From NCBI GenBank assembly GCA_963810945.1, contig CAWEPI010000004.1, forward strand, positions 186,001 through 250,000: a stretch of DNA of 64,000 bases, written 5' to 3'. The position numbers were made by a program, and so were the translations under genes. Source of the DNA: JAOUEA01 sp963810945 (GTDB taxonomy: Bacteria; Actinomycetota; UBA4738; HRBIN12). The notes beneath the pieces were generated by a model. That model did no database searches. It saw nothing but the letters and a program-made list of their open reading frames with translations, and was not told where the DNA came from. Every line of letters begins with the position of its first letter. The first letter of the stretch is position 1. Positions 19,057-27,469 of the stretch are shown here, piece by piece.

Positions 19057-19467
19057 ATGGCAATGGCCAAGAAGACCGCGGCTCGTAAGAAGCCCGCGGC
19101 GAGGAAGAAGACGACCGCGCGTAAGCCGGCCGCACGGAAGACGGCCGCCCGCAAGCCTGCGGCGCGCAAGAAGACCACGGCGCGCAAGAAGACCGCCGCG
19201 CGCAAGAAGACGGCCGCACGCAAGCCTGCGGCGCGCAAGAAGACCGCGGCGCGCAAGAAGACCGCGGCGCGCAAGAAGACCGCGGCGCGCAAGAAGACCG
19301 CGGCGCGCAAGAAGACGGCCGCACGCAAGCCTGCGGCGCGCAAGAAGACCACGGCGCGCAAGAAGACCGCGGCTCGCAAGCCTGCGGCGCGCAAGAAGAC
19401 CACCGCGCGCAAGAAGACCGCGGCTCGCAAGCCTGCGGCCAGGAAGCCAGCCGCACGCAAGCGCTGA
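19057..19467 (+). CDS. Histone H1-like Lys/Arg/Ala-rich repeat protein
   Basis: A 136-residue, extremely basic protein made almost wholly of 23 units of 5-6 residues ending in AR: KKTAAR, KKTTAR, KPAAR and variants. It has no globular domain and resembles the C-terminal tails of histone H1, chlamydial Hc proteins, AlgP and the tails of actinobacterial HupB. Such tails bind and compact DNA, so it is probably a nucleoid protein. ATG 19057 follows AAAGGGGG and is preferred over GTG 19027. It lies 31 bp after whiB in the same direction and ends at a strong hairpin, so the pair may be cotranscribed. The number of repeats in the assembly could be wrong. Confidence 0.8.
   Translation: MAMAKKTAARKKPAARKKTTARKPAARKTAARKPAARKKTTARKKTAARKKTAARKPAARKKTAARKKTAARKKTAARKKTAARKKTAARKPAARKKTTARKKTAARKPAARKKTTARKKTAARKPAARKPAARKR
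19080..19465 (+). repeat. 15-18 bp tandem coding repeat
   Basis: The coding sequence of the H1-like protein is a tandem array of units around CGCAAGAAGACCGCGGCG. Five near-perfect 18-bp copies lie at about 19228-19318, interspersed elsewhere with 15-bp copies encoding KPAAR. Slippage could change the copy number between strains. There are no unique spacers, so this is not CRISPR. Confidence 0.85.
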
Positions 19468-19488
19468 GCATCCGTCTCGCACGGTACG

Positions 19489-19512
19489 AAGGGGGGCGTA
19501 CGCGCCCCCCTT
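19489..19512 (+). terminator. 10-bp GC hairpin terminator
   Basis: AAGGGGGGCG (19489-19498) and CGCCCCCCTT (19503-19512) form a perfect 10-bp stem with a TACG tetraloop, 21 nt after the stop of the H1-like gene. The T run is short, as is common in actinobacterial terminators. Confidence 0.7.
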
Positions 19513-19537
19513 CCGCTGTCTCGGACCGGGGGCGTGC

Positions 19538-19543
19538 TAGCCT
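19538..19543 (+). promoter_or_regulatory. Putative -10 box TAGCCT
   Basis: TAGCCT ends 27 nt before the ATG at 19571. AAGGA at 19556-19560 is a ribosome binding site within the short leader. Confidence 0.4.
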
Positions 19544-19570
19544 CGGCGCCGCGCAAGGAACAGTCCTCGC

Positions 19571-22500
19571 ATGACCCAATCCGCTACCGAAGCCCCCACG
19601 CAGCGCGTGCCCTCCGTCCTCGTCGTCCTGATCGTGCATGACGCGGCCGATTGGCTCCGCGAGAGCCTGTCCGCACTCGCCGCGCAGACCTACCCTCGGC
19701 TTGCCGTCCTCGCTGTCGACAACGCTTCGACCGACGGGTCGCGCGCGTTGCTGGAGAGGGCACTCGGCGAGCGGCGCGTCGTGACGCTCCCCGAGGACGA
19801 GGGTGCGGCGGGGGCGCTCAGGGCGGCCTACGCGCTGCCTGTCGCCGACGAGGCCGACTTCATCCTGGTGCTCCACGACGATGCCGCGCTAGATCCGGAC
19901 GGCGTGACACGCCTGGTGGAGGCCGCCGCGATCCAGGGCGTCGATCGGATCGGGATCGTGGGAGCGAAGGTCGTCGACTGGGAGGATCCTCGCGAGCTCC
20001 GCGATGTCGGTCGCTCCGCGGATCGCTTCGGGCACCCCTACTCGCCGCTGCAACCTGGGGAGATCGACCAGGGTCAGTTCGACCGGGTGCTGGAGGTGCT
20101 GGCCGTTTCGTCGGCAGCGATGCTGATCTCGCGTGCCGCCTGGCACCGGATCGGGGTCTTCGACGAGCGGGTCGCGGGCCCTCACGCCGAGCTCGACCTC
20201 TGCTGGCGCGCCCGGATCGCGGGGTTCCGCGTGCTGATGACACCTCTCGCCCGCGTGCGCCACCGTGCGGCCGATCCCGTCGATGCGTCGAGCGCCGAGC
20301 GGCACAGCCCGCGCTACGAGGAAGACCGGGCCGCGCTGGCCGCGGTGTTGAAGAACTACTCGCTGCTGAACGTCATCTGGGTGGTACCGCTTTCGCTCGG
20401 CCTCGCCCTCGTCCGACTCCTCTACCTCGTGCTCGCCCGTCGCTTCGAGGAGGCCTACGACCTGCTCGCGGCCTGGGGATGGAACGTGACCCATCTGCGA
20501 GGCACCTTGTCGCTGCGGCGCTCGGCGCAGAAGGCGCGGCGCGTGAAGGATCGCAAGCTCAAGCGGTTCATGGAGTCCGCAGGGCTACGGCTCCCTCGTT
20601 GGTTCCAGACGGCCGAGCGGATCCTCGAGGAACAGCGTGAGATCGAGCAAGGTGACGAGGGCCAGCCCGTCGGGAGACGTCTGCGAGACCGCACCGCCTC
20701 GCTCGTGGGAGCGCACCCGGTCATCGTGGGTTCGTTCGTCGGCATCGTGGTCGGCCTGGTGGCGGTCCGAGGGCTGGTCGGACCCGGCGCCCTGGCCGGA
20801 GGCGTGCTGCCCGCGTTCCCGGCCAAGGTGTCCGGGTTCTTCGGCGAGCTCGACTCCGCGTTCCGGACCACGCCGTTGGGTGGGACCCTCGCCGCGAGCC
20901 CGGCCCTCGGCGCGATGGGCGCGCTCGCGACGCTCCTCCTCGGGAGCACGTCGCTCGCACAGAAGGCGATGCTCGCGGGCGGCCCGCTCCTCGCGGCCGT
21001 CCTGATGTATCGGGCAGCGGTCCGACTGACCGGTCGTCCCGGCCCGTCGGTGGTCGCGGCCGGCGCCTACGGGGCCTCCGCGATCCTGCTCTGGTCCTTC
21101 TCACAGGGGCGGCTCGACCTCCTCCTCGCGTTGGCGGTGCTCCCCGCCGCCTCGGAGCGCCTCGAGGTGGCGTTCGGCCCCGAGGAGCCGCCGGACGGTC
21201 GATGGCGATTCGTCGTCGGCGTCGGGGTCACCTTCGCGGTGCTGATGGCCTTCCTGCCGGGGGCCATGCTGGCGATCGTGGTGATCGTGGTGGTGCAGCT
21301 CATCACCGCGCCGGAGAAGGGCCGGGGTCTCGTGCTCTCCCTCGCGTCGTTGGCCGCCGCCGCCGTGCTGTTGCTCCCGTTCGTACCCACGCTCCTTGCC
21401 GGGGGTGGCGCGGCCTTCACTTCATACGTGGGGACCACCGACATCGCCGACCTCGCGCGCCTGGCCTTCGGTCCCGGGCCGGGCACCTGGGTCATCGCGG
21501 CGTTCCTGCCCATCGCGGCAGCGCTCGCGTTCGCGCTCGTCGGCCCCGCGTACCGGATCCGGGCGTTCCGGGCCGCGCTGATGACGCTCGCAGGGCTCGC
21601 CCTATCGTGGTCGTCGGCAGCGGGCTACCTCCCCCGCGTCGTATCGAACCCGCTCGCGTACGGCGCGCTGGCCGCGGTCGGTGAGGCGACCCTCGTCGCC
21701 TACGGGCTGGCGTCGGTGCTGACGGGTCTCGGGCGCGAGTCGTTCGGCCTGCGACAGATCGGCACCGCCCTGCTGACCGGCGTGCTCGGCCTCGGGCTCC
21801 TCCTGCAGGCGTCAGCCGCGATGGTCGGCGGATGGGCCGTCGGCGGCCCCGATCAGATCCCCGCGGCGTGGGCCGTGGTCGACAGCGCCTCCAAGGGGGA
21901 CTTCCGCGTGCTGTGGATCGGGGCGGATGACGCTCAGCCGTTCCCCGCTCCCGGGGGCGACCCGGATGCGGTCGTACCGGCCGGCGACGCGTCCCTCCGG
22001 TACGCGCTCACCGATCGCGGTGGCACCACGGCGCTCGACACGGCGCGACCGCTCGTGGGCTCGGGGCAGGTCGCGCTGCAAGAGGCCCTCGACGAGGTGC
22101 TCTCCGGCACCTCCGATCACGCCGGTGCCCTCCTCGCCCCGTTCGGGGTCCGCTTCGTGGTGGCCGCGGAGGGCCAGTTGCCTCCGCTCGCCCTCGATCA
22201 GCTCGAGGAACAGGTCGACCTGGATCTGGTCCCGGCGGCGGGTCTGGTGATCTTCCGCAACGCGGCACAGATCCCGCCCGCTGCCGTCATGGATGCGACC
22301 GCGGCACAGACGAAGCTCATCCTCGCCGGCACTCCGGCCGCGACCGCGGCGCTCGGCCACGTCAAGAGCGCGCCGATGGATCCCACCGAAGGCGGGTGGA
22401 ACGGGCCCTCTCGCGACGGGCTGGTGGCGTTGTCCACGGAATACGACGGCGCCTGGTCGCTCGAGGGGTCGGACGCCGAACCCCAGCGATCCTTCGGGTG

Positions 22501-22639
22501 GGCCACGGCCTTCACGGACACGACCGGACCCGTCGAGGTCCGCTACGGCTCCCAGCTGCCCCGGACCATCGAAACGCTGTTGCTGGGCCTGATATGGCTC
22601 GCGGCGCTCTGGATCACGAGGAAGCCGGTGGCTCGATGA
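19571..22639 (+). CDS. Giant GT2 glycosyltransferase fused to a multi-helix membrane domain
   Basis: A 1022-residue protein. Residues 1-250 are a GT2 domain (LVVLIVHDAADWLRESLSALAAQ, VDNASTDGSRALLE, LVLHDDAALDPDG with the metal-binding acids, and a late ELDLCWRARIAGFRVL). Two helices follow around 260-290, then a charged linker. From about residue 385 to 770 about ten membrane helices occur. A large extracytoplasmic region and one last helix (TLLLGLIWLAALWI) end the protein. The same architecture sits beside whiB in streptomycetes (SCO3032-like). It is probably involved in cell-envelope glycan assembly; donor and acceptor are unknown. It overlaps the DUF5719 gene by 4 bp. Confidence 0.8.
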   Translation: MTQSATEAPTQRVPSVLVVLIVHDAADWLRESLSALAAQTYPRLAVLAVDNASTDGSRALLERALGERRVVTLPEDEGAAGALRAAYALPVADEADFILVLHDDAALDPDGVTRLVEAAAIQGVDRIGIVGAKVVDWEDPRELRDVGRSADRFGHPYSPLQPGEIDQGQFDRVLEVLAVSSAAMLISRAAWHRIGVFDERVAGPHAELDLCWRARIAGFRVLMTPLARVRHRAADPVDASSAERHSPRYEEDRAALAAVLKNYSLLNVIWVVPLSLGLALVRLLYLVLARRFEEAYDLLAAWGWNVTHLRGTLSLRRSAQKARRVKDRKLKRFMESAGLRLPRWFQTAERILEEQREIEQGDEGQPVGRRLRDRTASLVGAHPVIVGSFVGIVVGLVAVRGLVGPGALAGGVLPAFPAKVSGFFGELDSAFRTTPLGGTLAASPALGAMGALATLLLGSTSLAQKAMLAGGPLLAAVLMYRAAVRLTGRPGPSVVAAGAYGASAILLWSFSQGRLDLLLALAVLPAASERLEVAFGPEEPPDGRWRFVVGVGVTFAVLMAFLPGAMLAIVVIVVVQLITAPEKGRGLVLSLASLAAAAVLLLPFVPTLLAGGGAAFTSYVGTTDIADLARLAFGPGPGTWVIAAFLPIAAALAFALVGPAYRIRAFRAALMTLAGLALSWSSAAGYLPRVVSNPLAYGALAAVGEATLVAYGLASVLTGLGRESFGLRQIGTALLTGVLGLGLLLQASAAMVGGWAVGGPDQIPAAWAVVDSASKGDFRVLWIGADDAQPFPAPGGDPDAVVPAGDASLRYALTDRGGTTALDTARPLVGSGQVALQEALDEVLSGTSDHAGALLAPFGVRFVVAAEGQLPPLALDQLEEQVDLDLVPAAGLVIFRNAAQIPPAAVMDATAAQTKLILAGTPAATAALGHVKSAPMDPTEGGWNGPSRDGLVALSTEYDGAWSLEGSDAEPQRSFGWATAFTDTTGPVEVRYGSQLPRTIETLLLGLIWLAALWITRKPVAR

Positions 22640-24000
22640 GGGCGCGCGGGCAGGGCGTGCTCGCGGTCACGATGGTGGGCATCGCCGTCCTGGTCGGGCT
22701 GGGGTTCGGTCGTCTGGGACCGGCCACGCCCGACCCGGTCACGCCCGGACAGGCTCCCTCCGGTGCCTGGTACTGCCCGCATGGCGGGGGCGACGGCTGG
22801 CACGCCACGGTCTTCCTCGCCAACCCCGGCACCCAGGACGTGACCGCGCGGCTCACGGGGCTCACCGCGGACGGCGACGGAGCCCCGGTCTCGGTCACGG
22901 TTCCGGCGGGCGGCGAGGTCGCCCAGCAGGTTGCGGCGCCCGATCGCTCCGCCTCGACCTTCGTGGAGTACTTCGGAGGATGGATCGCGGCAGGCTGGCT
23001 CACCCGCTCCAGCGGAGTGGGCGCCGAGCCGTGCGCGGCCCGAGCCTCGACGCAGTGGTACGCCCCCGACAACACCACGCAGCGGGGGCAGGAAGCCGAC
23101 CTGGTCGTCATGAACCCGTTCGGCGCCGATGCGGTCCTGAGCGTGGTGCTGTTCACCGCCGATCGAGGCGCTCCCATCCGTCGTTCAGATCTCACGGATC
23201 TGACCATCCAGCCGTACCGCAGCCTCGCGATCCCGCTCGCGAAGAAGGCACTGGGAGAGGAGGCGCTCACCGCTTCCGTGGAGGTCTCGACCGGACGGGT
23301 CGCGGTGGCGTCGCTGGGGATCGACGATCGCTACGGGGTGCGCAGCGCGCTCGGCTGGCCGGCCACCTCGAGCCAGGCCTACCTCCCGTTGGGCGCCGGA
23401 GCGGGGCAGGCGCAGCTCGAGGTGACCGTGCCGGGCGATGCCGGAGCGACGTTCGGTGGCACGCTCTTCTCGAAGGATGGTCCGGCGCCGCTGCCCGGCC
23501 TCGTCGGGGCGTCACAGCAGCCGCAGACCGCAGCTGTCTACCCGGTGATCACGGCCGGACCCGCGGCGGCCGATATCCAGACGCAGGGCGAGACCCAGAT
23601 CGTGGCCGGCCTTCGCGCCTCCGGCCGCTCCAGCGACCCGGGAGCCACCTCCGGGGTCACAGCTCCGGCAACCGCCTGGATCGTGACGCCGACCGTGGCG
23701 GGACAGCCGGCCTATCCGGGGCTCGTATTGGTGAACCCGGGTAGCGATCCCGTGCGCGTCACGCTCCATCTCCTCGCCCCCACGGGCGGCGCCCCTGCGG
23801 GCGATGTCACCGTCACGGTTCCTCCCGCGTCCACCGCAGGCGCGCCCGCCGGGTTCCTCGCGTCGGTCCCGTCCGCAAGCGTGCTCGTCACGACGGACGG
23901 AGGACCCATCGTCGCGCTCGGGGCATCGACATCGCTGGGAGCCGAGGGCATCGCCGGTTACGCGCTCGCGGCAGGGGTACCCGTACCGTTGACACCGTAG
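22636..24000 (+). CDS. DUF5719 exported protein
   Basis: A 454-residue protein with an uncleaved or cleavable N-terminal helix (GVLAVTMVGIAVLVGLGFG). The extracytoplasmic part consists of repeated beta-rich modules with the theme WYCPHGGGDGWHATVFLANPGTQDVTARL, QWYAPDNTTQRGQEADLVVMNPF and YPGLVLVNPGSDPVRVTLHLL. Each looks like a CARDB/invasin-type beta sandwich. Family function is not known. The ATG overlaps the stop of the giant glycosyltransferase (ATGA), so the two products are probably made together and may act together at the membrane. The pairing is conserved in actinobacteria. Confidence 0.82.
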   Translation: MRARGQGVLAVTMVGIAVLVGLGFGRLGPATPDPVTPGQAPSGAWYCPHGGGDGWHATVFLANPGTQDVTARLTGLTADGDGAPVSVTVPAGGEVAQQVAAPDRSASTFVEYFGGWIAAGWLTRSSGVGAEPCAARASTQWYAPDNTTQRGQEADLVVMNPFGADAVLSVVLFTADRGAPIRRSDLTDLTIQPYRSLAIPLAKKALGEEALTASVEVSTGRVAVASLGIDDRYGVRSALGWPATSSQAYLPLGAGAGQAQLEVTVPGDAGATFGGTLFSKDGPAPLPGLVGASQQPQTAAVYPVITAGPAAADIQTQGETQIVAGLRASGRSSDPGATSGVTAPATAWIVTPTVAGQPAYPGLVLVNPGSDPVRVTLHLLAPTGGAPAGDVTVTVPPASTAGAPAGFLASVPSASVLVTTDGGPIVALGASTSLGAEGIAGYALAAGVPVPLTP

Positions 24001-24083
24001 GGCGTAGACCCCTCCCGAAGCCCCCGGTCGGGCGACAGGCTGCACGCGCCTCGGTGCCGTATCATCTGCGGAACCCGCCTCGA

Positions 24084-24089
24084 TAGGTT
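24084..24089 (+). promoter_or_regulatory. -10 box TAGGTT, near-leaderless
   Basis: TAGGTT ends 9 nt before the ATG at 24099, leaving room for at most a two- or three-base leader. Confidence 0.45.
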
Positions 24090-24098
24090 CCGGACCCC

Positions 24099-25181
24099 AT
24101 GGCCCAAGGAAAGCACATCCGCAAACGTCGTCTGCGTGCGGTCGCCATCGTCGGCGTCGTCGTCGGCGTCTTGGTGCTCGCCCTCGGAGGCGCCGCGTTC
24201 TCGGCGTACCGCTACGAGTCTGCCCATGCGGATCGCATCCTGCCTGGCGTCACGATCGCGGGCGTCGACGTGGGTGGGATGACCCGGGGTGAGGCCATCG
24301 CAGCGGTCCGCGGGGGCGCCGCCGTGCACCTCGGCGCGACGATGACCGTCACCGCCGGCGACCGGAGCTGGACCGTGACGCCCCAGCAGCTCGGGCAGCG
24401 GGCGGGCGTGGCCGACGCCGTCGGCAAGGCGCTCGCACTGAACGACTCGATGGGCGTCGTCTCACGGTTCTGGCACCGCTTCCGCTCCGAACCGGTTGAC
24501 CAGGACATCGACCTCGCCTATGCCGGCGCGGGTGGCGTCGGGGGGTTCGTGGGTGAGGTCGCCAAGCAGGTGGCCGTGAATCCGGTCGATGCCCATCTGA
24601 CCACCGACGGGGAGCGGCTGATCGTCGTCAAGCCCAAGGATGGCCGCGCCCTCAACGCGGCAGCGGCCGCCACATTGCTGCGCAGCTCCCTGGCCGCCCA
24701 GCGCACGTCGGTTCGGCTCCCGATGCGATCCGTGGCGCCGAAGGTCACGGAGGGCCAACTCGGTCCCACCGTGGTCGTGCGTGTGGATCAGAACATGCTG
24801 TACCTCTACGACGGGTTCGACATCCAGCGCACCTTCCACGTTGCCACGGCCAAGCCACCCTGGGTGACCCCCGCGGGCGACTGGATCGTGGACCGGAAGG
24901 CTGAGAACCCCACCTGGTACAACCCCGCTCCCGACGGTTGGGCCTCGGGTGCTCCGCTCGTCGTTCCCGGCGGCCCCGACAACCCCATGGGCAGCCGCGC
25001 GCTCTACATCACGGCGCCGGGCCTGATCAGGATCCACGGGACGAGCCCCAGCGAGCGGCCCTCGATCGGCCACTACGAGTCGCACGGGTGCATCCGGATG
25101 CTGAACGAGGACGTGGAGCAGCTCTACCCGCTGGTGCCGGTGGGCACCCACGTGTTGATCATCGGGCATCGCCCGTACTGA
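24099..25181 (+). CDS. L,D-transpeptidase (YkuD) with peptidoglycan-binding region
   Basis: A 360-residue protein with a basic N-terminus and a signal-anchor helix at residues 16-37. A VanW/PG-binding-4-type segment follows (PGVTIAGVDVGGMTRGEAIAAV; a second weaker one near residue 160). The YkuD catalytic domain occupies residues 225-358 with IRIHGTSPSERPSIGHYESHGCIRM, in which His and the SHGC cysteine form the active site. It makes 3-3 cross-links in peptidoglycan or attaches proteins, outside the membrane. It is a single gene after the envelope pair DUF5719/GT2. Confidence 0.9.
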   Translation: MAQGKHIRKRRLRAVAIVGVVVGVLVLALGGAAFSAYRYESAHADRILPGVTIAGVDVGGMTRGEAIAAVRGGAAVHLGATMTVTAGDRSWTVTPQQLGQRAGVADAVGKALALNDSMGVVSRFWHRFRSEPVDQDIDLAYAGAGGVGGFVGEVAKQVAVNPVDAHLTTDGERLIVVKPKDGRALNAAAAATLLRSSLAAQRTSVRLPMRSVAPKVTEGQLGPTVVVRVDQNMLYLYDGFDIQRTFHVATAKPPWVTPAGDWIVDRKAENPTWYNPAPDGWASGAPLVVPGGPDNPMGSRALYITAPGLIRIHGTSPSERPSIGHYESHGCIRMLNEDVEQLYPLVPVGTHVLIIGHRPY

Positions 25182-25222
25182 TCCGTCGACCCTCGCACGG
25201 CCCGATCTCCTCCGATCGGTAC

Positions 25223-25251
25223 TTGGAAATCACAGGCATGTGATCTACCCT
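25223..25251 (+). promoter_or_regulatory. DUF3499 promoter with palindrome in the spacer
   Basis: TTGGAA (25223-25228) and TACCCT (25246-25251) are 17 bp apart, and the -10 ends 7 nt before the ATG at 25259. The spacer is almost filled by ATCACA-GGCA-TGTGAT (25229-25244), the same palindrome as at the whiB promoter. A dimer here would block or remodel RNA polymerase binding. Confidence 0.6.
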
Positions 25252-25258
25252 GCGCTCG

Positions 25259-25474
25259 ATGCGAACGTGCGCCAAGATGCGATGCGCCGCCGAGCCCGTG
25301 GCCACCGTCTCCCTCCGCTACGCGGAGCGCGAGGTGGTGATCGGGGATCTGCTCGCCGAGCGCGACCGGAACCTCCTGGATCTCTGTCGTGAGCACGTCG
25401 AACGGATGACCCCGCCCGTGGGGTGGACGGTGAGCGACCACCGTGCAGCGGTCCCCGCGGCGCTCACAGGTTGA
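25259..25474 (+). CDS. DUF3499 zinc-ribbon-like protein
   Basis: A 71-residue protein beginning MRTCAKMRCAAEPVATVSLRY. C4, C9, C43 and H46 (DLCREHVERMTPPVGW) could bind a metal ion. The sequence matches the actinobacterial DUF3499 family (Rv3258c-like), normally next to manB, as here. Its function is unknown. The start follows from the leaderless -10 box. It is slightly shorter than usual because the variable tail ends after DHRAAVPAALTG. It shares an operator motif with whiB, which suggests common control. Confidence 0.8.
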   Translation: MRTCAKMRCAAEPVATVSLRYAEREVVIGDLLAERDRNLLDLCREHVERMTPPVGWTVSDHRAAVPAALTG

Positions 25475-25649
25475 GACCCAGACCAACGGCCCACGCCCTT
25501 CGACGGAGGAGGGGGCGCGGGTATGGGACTCGGCGTCCCCCGGATGGGGGCGGTGAGCACCTCGGAGGCCCATGCGGCGGGGCGCCCGCCGTGCCCAGCG
25601 AAATGGTCGCCGTGTGCTATTGGCTCCGCGGCCGTGCGAGGACGAAACT

Positions 25650-25835
25650 ATGCCCATGGCGAACAACCCCACGTGCCCGGACTGCAAGGTCGGCGATCTC
25701 ATCAAGATCTCGATGAACGTGGGCGGGCGGGACCTCGCCTTCGCGACGTGTCACCACTGCGAGGCGAAGTGGTGGTTCAAGGACGGCGAAGAGGTGCCGC
25801 TGTCCTCCGTCATCGGCCTCGTCGTCCAGAAGTAG
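25650..25835 (+). CDS. Small zinc-ribbon protein
   Basis: A 61-residue protein with two CxxC knuckles (CPDC at residues 9-12 and CHHC at 34-37) separated by a beta-rich stretch (VGDLIKISMNVGGRDLAFAT), and a WWFKDGEEVPLSSVIGLV tail. It is a zinc ribbon of unknown role. ATG 25650 has GAGGA 7 nt upstream; a second ATG at 25656 is also possible. The 175 bp upstream (25475-25649) show no other gene. Confidence 0.7.
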   Translation: MPMANNPTCPDCKVGDLIKISMNVGGRDLAFATCHHCEAKWWFKDGEEVPLSSVIGLVVQK

Positions 25836-25868
25836 CCTCCGCGCCTGACGTCTCCGGCACTCACTCCG

Positions 25869-25874
25869 TAGGCT
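25869..25874 (+). promoter_or_regulatory. -10 box TAGGCT, leaderless promoter
   Basis: TAGGCT ends 7 nt before the manB ATG at 25882, the same hexamer and spacing as at 1470 and 16106. Confidence 0.55.
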
Positions 25875-25881
25875 GACGACC

Positions 25882-27243
25882 ATGTCAGCCGATCTCAGTC
25901 GCATCTTCAAGGCCTACGACGTCCGCGGCGTCGTTCCCGACGAGCTGGACGCGGACCTCGCGCGCCGGATCGGCGCGGCGTTCGCCGAGTGGTCGGGCGC
26001 GCCGGCGATCCTGTTGGGTCGCGACTGCCGGCTCTCGTCGCCCGAGCTCGCGGCCGCCATCGCGGAGGGGGCCACCTCGCGCGGGGTCGACGTCGTCGAT
26101 ATCGGTCTCGCGTCCACGGACCTCCTCTACTTCGCCAGCGGCTCGCAGGATCTGCCCGGCATCATGCTCACCGCGAGCCACAACCCCAAGCAGTACAACG
26201 GGCTGAAGTTCTGCCTGGCCGGCGCGAAGCCCGTGGGGGAGGAGTCAGGCCTGCGCGAGATCCGCGACCTGGTGGAGGCCGGGGACCGTCCCCCGGTCGC
26301 GAGTCCGGGCTCCGTCTCGACGCGCGACCTGCTGGATGCATACGTCGAGCACGTGCTCTCGTTCGTCGACGTTGCCGCGATGCGCCCCCTCGTCGTCGTG
26401 GCGGACACCGCCAACGGGATGGGCGGCCTGGTGGTGCCCGCCGTGATGGCGCGGCTGCCCGTGGCGCTGCACCATCTCTACCCCGAGCTGGACGGCACGT
26501 TCCCCAACCATCCAGCCGACCCGATCGATCCGGAGAACCAGCGGGACCTGAAGGCGGCCGTGCTCGAGCACGAGGCGGATGTCGGCCTCGCCTTCGACGG
26601 GGACGCCGATCGTGTCTTCCTGATCGACGAGCGGGCGCAGGACGTGAGCGGCTCGATCCTCACCGCGCTCGTCGCCGAGGCGATGCTCCGCCGCGAGCCG
26701 GGGGCGAAGATCGTGCACAACCTGATCTGCTCGTGGACCGTCCCCGAGGTGATCAGGGAGAACGGAGGGATCCCCGTGCGCACCCGCGTCGGGCACTCCT
26801 TCATCAAGCAGGTGATGGCCGAGACGGGTGCGATCTTCGGCGGTGAGCATTCGGGGCACTACTACTTCCGCGAGAACTACCGGGCCGACTCGGGGCTGAT
26901 CGCGGCCGTGGTCGCGCTCGGTGAGCTGTCCGCGGCCGAGGTCCCGCTGTCCGAGCTGCTGGCGCCGCTCAAGCGCTACGCGGATTCGGGCGAGATCAAC
27001 TCACGCGTCGAGGACCAACACGCCAAGATCGAGGAGGTCGCCGCGGCGCTGGCCGATGGCCGCCAGGACCGGCTGGACGGGCTCACGGTAGAGTTCGACG
27101 ACTGGTGGTGCAACGTGCGCGCGTCCAACACCGAGCCGCTGCTGCGCCTCAACGTGGAGGCGCGGACGCCCGCGCTGCTCGAGGAGAAGACGGCCGAGGT
27201 CCTCGCCCTGATCAGGGGGTCTGGCCCCGGCGCCGAGCGCTGA
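25882..27243 (+). CDS. manB: Phosphomannomutase/phosphoglucomutase
   Basis: A 453-residue alpha-D-phosphohexomutase. It has the phosphoserine loop MLTASHNPKQYNG, the magnesium loop AFDGDADRVFLID, the sugar-binding loop GGEHSGHYYFRENYRADSG and the phosphate-binding loop RASNTEPLLRLNVE. It interconverts mannose- or glucose-6-phosphate and the 1-phosphate, feeding the nucleotidyltransferase at 7.8 kb. Gene order DUF3499-manB-Trm112-TobH is the actinobacterial arrangement. The start is set by the leaderless promoter. Confidence 0.93.
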   Translation: MSADLSRIFKAYDVRGVVPDELDADLARRIGAAFAEWSGAPAILLGRDCRLSSPELAAAIAEGATSRGVDVVDIGLASTDLLYFASGSQDLPGIMLTASHNPKQYNGLKFCLAGAKPVGEESGLREIRDLVEAGDRPPVASPGSVSTRDLLDAYVEHVLSFVDVAAMRPLVVVADTANGMGGLVVPAVMARLPVALHHLYPELDGTFPNHPADPIDPENQRDLKAAVLEHEADVGLAFDGDADRVFLIDERAQDVSGSILTALVAEAMLRREPGAKIVHNLICSWTVPEVIRENGGIPVRTRVGHSFIKQVMAETGAIFGGEHSGHYYFRENYRADSGLIAAVVALGELSAAEVPLSELLAPLKRYADSGEINSRVEDQHAKIEEVAAALADGRQDRLDGLTVEFDDWWCNVRASNTEPLLRLNVEARTPALLEEKTAEVLALIRGSGPGAER

Positions 27244-27288
27244 TGCTGATGCGGCCGGTGCACCGGTCCGTGGAGAGGGAGTGGAACG

Positions 27289-27469
27289 ATGGCCGTTGAC
27301 GCAGAGCTGCTCGAGATCCTCGTGTGTCCGAACGACCGCGGCGACGTGGAGTACCACGAGGCCGAAGCAGGTGATCGTCTGCACCGTGTGCGGGTACCGC
27401 TATCCGGTGCGCGACGACATCCCGGTGATGCTGATCGACGAGGCCGAGAAACCCGGGGGCGGCCGGTGA
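27289..27469 (+). CDS. Trm112-like small zinc protein (frameshifted)
   Basis: The first frame gives MAVDAELLEILVCPNDRGDVEYHEAE. The next frame gives QVIVCTVCGYRYPVRDDIPVMLIDEAEKP. Together they form a typical Trm112/YcaR protein of 59 residues with a C-term CTVC knuckle and an IPVML ending. The break lies at about 27362-27372, where removing one base (an A in GAAGCAGG) joins the halves. Trm112 proteins activate methyltransferases in eukaryotes and archaea; the bacterial role is unclear. GAGAGGGA lies 9 nt before the ATG. Its stop overlaps the next start (GTGA). Confidence 0.78.

Noticed and set aside
19080..19465. Possible CRISPR or satellite array
   Set aside because: Repeats are 15-18 bp, contiguous, in frame, without spacers, and encode the KKTAAR repeats of an H1-like protein.
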